Of a stretch of 64,000 bases of DNA, positions 62,657-64,000 are shown piece after piece. The notes below the pieces were generated by a model. It saw nothing but the letters and a program-made list of their open reading frames with translations. It was not told the origin of the DNA and ran no database searches. How positions within the stretch are numbered: position 1 is the stretch's first letter; every line of letters starts with the position of its first letter. The DNA lies in the NCBI RefSeq assembly GCF_000328475.2, contig NC_026480.1, positions 1,578,071 through 1,642,070 on the forward strand, in the 5' to 3' direction. The stretch is from Mycosarcoma maydis (Eukaryota > Basidiomycota > Ustilaginomycetes > Ustilaginales). The position numbers were made by a program, and so were the translations under genes.

Positions 62657-63655
62657 TAATTTGTGTCCCAGCGCTTACACTAAATGCAGCGCCCGCAGTA
62701 TTCCGGAGAGCCAGGCTGCAACTGCAAAATTGACGCGATTTTGCAGGTCGGAGTTGGCTCCAGGGTACTAAAAGCGTGGATGCACGACACTGATGAAGTG
62801 CCTTGAAAATGGGGCCAGCGGTTCCACTCAAAGCGTGGACGTTTTGTAATTTTAGTTGCCACGCCCTCCACGGCTGTGAGCTGTCCTGGCTGCGCCGCTC
62901 TGATCGCACTTTTCTGATTTCCTGCGCAGACACCGGCGTGCCTGTTTGCTTATCTCTTCCACCTGCCCATCCATCCACCTTGACTCTCCTACTCTTCGAT
63001 TCGCGCCTCCATCCACCTTGATACTGCTATTGCTTCCATCCACCTTCCACTAGCACTCTTCGATTCAGGCGCTCCATCCAACCGCTCGGACCGACGGTCA
63101 ACGTCTGACACCGACACACACACACACACACACACTGGAGAGGCGGGGCACAATGGCATTCCACAACTTCCATCACAACACTGAGCACGGCGTTATCGTC
63201 ATGTCGGCAATGTGAAGCCTGCCTGGTGCCCAAAGAGAGCAGCTGGACCAGTCATCTACGCAACCGTCCACACAGCATGAAAGGCGAGCATCTTGTTTGC
63301 ACCCTCGAGCATTTCCACAGCTTTGGCCATCTCAGGAGCGTCGACGACTTGCGTAAGCGGGCAGCGGCTAGACGCCGACTACGTCAGCCATGTCGGCCTC
63401 TCGACGGGGTTTGCGTCTATGATGGCTACATGTGCATCTGTGCCGAGGCGTGCGAATACAGGACACGACGACTCGACAAGATCCGACACCACATGAGTGT
63501 CCACGGCCGAAAGCCCAAAGAGCACTCTGACGCTACTCCCCTCTGGCGTGCTTGCAGGCTTCAGACCTATTTTACAGCCAAGGGCATCATTGATTATTTC
63601 GAAGTCGACGACGCAGTGCCCATTCACCCTCAGCAGACAGCACCGCTCGACCCAT
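62653..63655. repeat. Direct repeat block B (about 1 kb)
   Basis: Second copy of the block at 61025-62029, offset 1628 bp, with a shorter dinucleotide run, (AC)11 at 63114-63135, and a few point differences. Confidence 0.95.
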
Positions 63656-63987
63656 CCTGCACGATTTCCACTTTGGCATCCACATCCGCATCCACCTCCA
63701 CCCCAACGACAACTGAGGATGGGCGGGCGGCCATCTTTGAAGACGTGAAGGGCGAAATCGAGGCGCATTTTGAGCCGGCGCGGAGGGCGCAAGATCCACT
63801 GCGCGCCAATGCCCGCGCGGATCGCGAGCCGTGGTTGGTAAACACGGGGTTTGGAGCGCATCTGGACGGGTTGCTGGACGCCGAGATCCGGTCTTCGTAT
63901 GGGCTGCCTTCGAGCGTGGATGCAGATCTGCTTCTGGTCGACGCTCCTGAGGACGCAAGCAACAGCGATCTCAGCGCATCCTCGTAG
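63154..63987 (+). pseudogene. DUF3505-like gene, copy B, frameshifted near the start
   Basis: The ATG at 63154 reads 16 residues as in copy A, then one extra base near 63202 shifts the frame to a stop. From about 63208 the frame of copy A resumes and runs past the block end (63655) through a Ser/Thr-rich and an acidic region to a TAG at 63985-63987. So copy B keeps the 3' half that copy A lost. It might be rescued by a downstream start, but none is well placed. The true gene may extend beyond this stop, since copy A' ends differently. Confidence 0.7.
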
Positions 63988-64000
63988 CACAGAGCACAGC

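Overview
The window comes from a basidiomycete, most likely a smut fungus (Ustilaginales; Ustilago maydis or a close relative). It holds compact genes with short spliceosomal introns (GTAAGT/GTGAGT donors), a DUF6533-type seven-helix protein, a Rua1-family regulator, and intergenic DNA scattered with a TGAATCG-like heptamer and its complement. I recall that heptamer as typical of U. maydis intergenic DNA; this assignment is inference. Most exon structures below come from splice signals combined with conserved family motifs, not from transcript data.

Left part (1-29 kb), mostly housekeeping and lipid metabolism: the 3' end of an unknown gene, a SAC-type phosphoinositide phosphatase whose domain ends early, a GPI-type chitin deacetylase, TMA16, an RTA1 membrane protein divergent from a Zn2Cys6 regulator, two intron-containing tRNA-Gln(CUG) genes, a long-chain fatty alcohol oxidase, a MATE transporter, a GNAT acetyltransferase, an aromatic-acid decarboxylase-like amidohydrolase, a SnoaL-like protein and an acyl-CoA oxidase. 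The alcohol oxidase and the acyl-CoA oxidase both end in ARL, a peroxisomal (PTS1) tripeptide.

Middle (29-36.7 kb): a gene-free, repeat-rich stretch with an ordered heptamer array, a degenerate tandem repeat of about 30 bp, a 36-bp tandem repeat, and a frameshifted internal fragment of a cytochrome P450 gene.

Right part (36.7-61 kb): a dense block that looks like a candidate biosynthetic gene cluster. In order: epoxide-hydrolase-like alpha/beta hydrolase; a second alpha/beta hydrolase ending in SKL (LPX1/AKT2-like, probably peroxisomal); DMATS-type aromatic prenyltransferase; an MIO-type phenylalanine ammonia-lyase-like enzyme; a seven-helix membrane protein; a five-exon P450; a stand-alone AMP-forming adenylating enzyme; a Rua1-family transcription regulator; a glutamate/cysteine-sulfinate-type PLP decarboxylase; an uncharacterised protein of an IPQRR/RGF family; and a CYP52/63-like P450. 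Together these could deaminate or isomerise, prenylate, oxidise and conjugate an aromatic amino acid, with the Rua1-like protein as local regulator. The product cannot be read from the sequence.

Right end (61-64 kb): a head-to-tail array of DUF3505-like (OrsD-type C2H2) gene units. Two nearly identical blocks of about 1 kb flank a more decayed third copy, and the two best copies are broken in complementary places. The array begins 55 bp after the last P450 and may mark subtelomeric or mobile DNA bordering the cluster.
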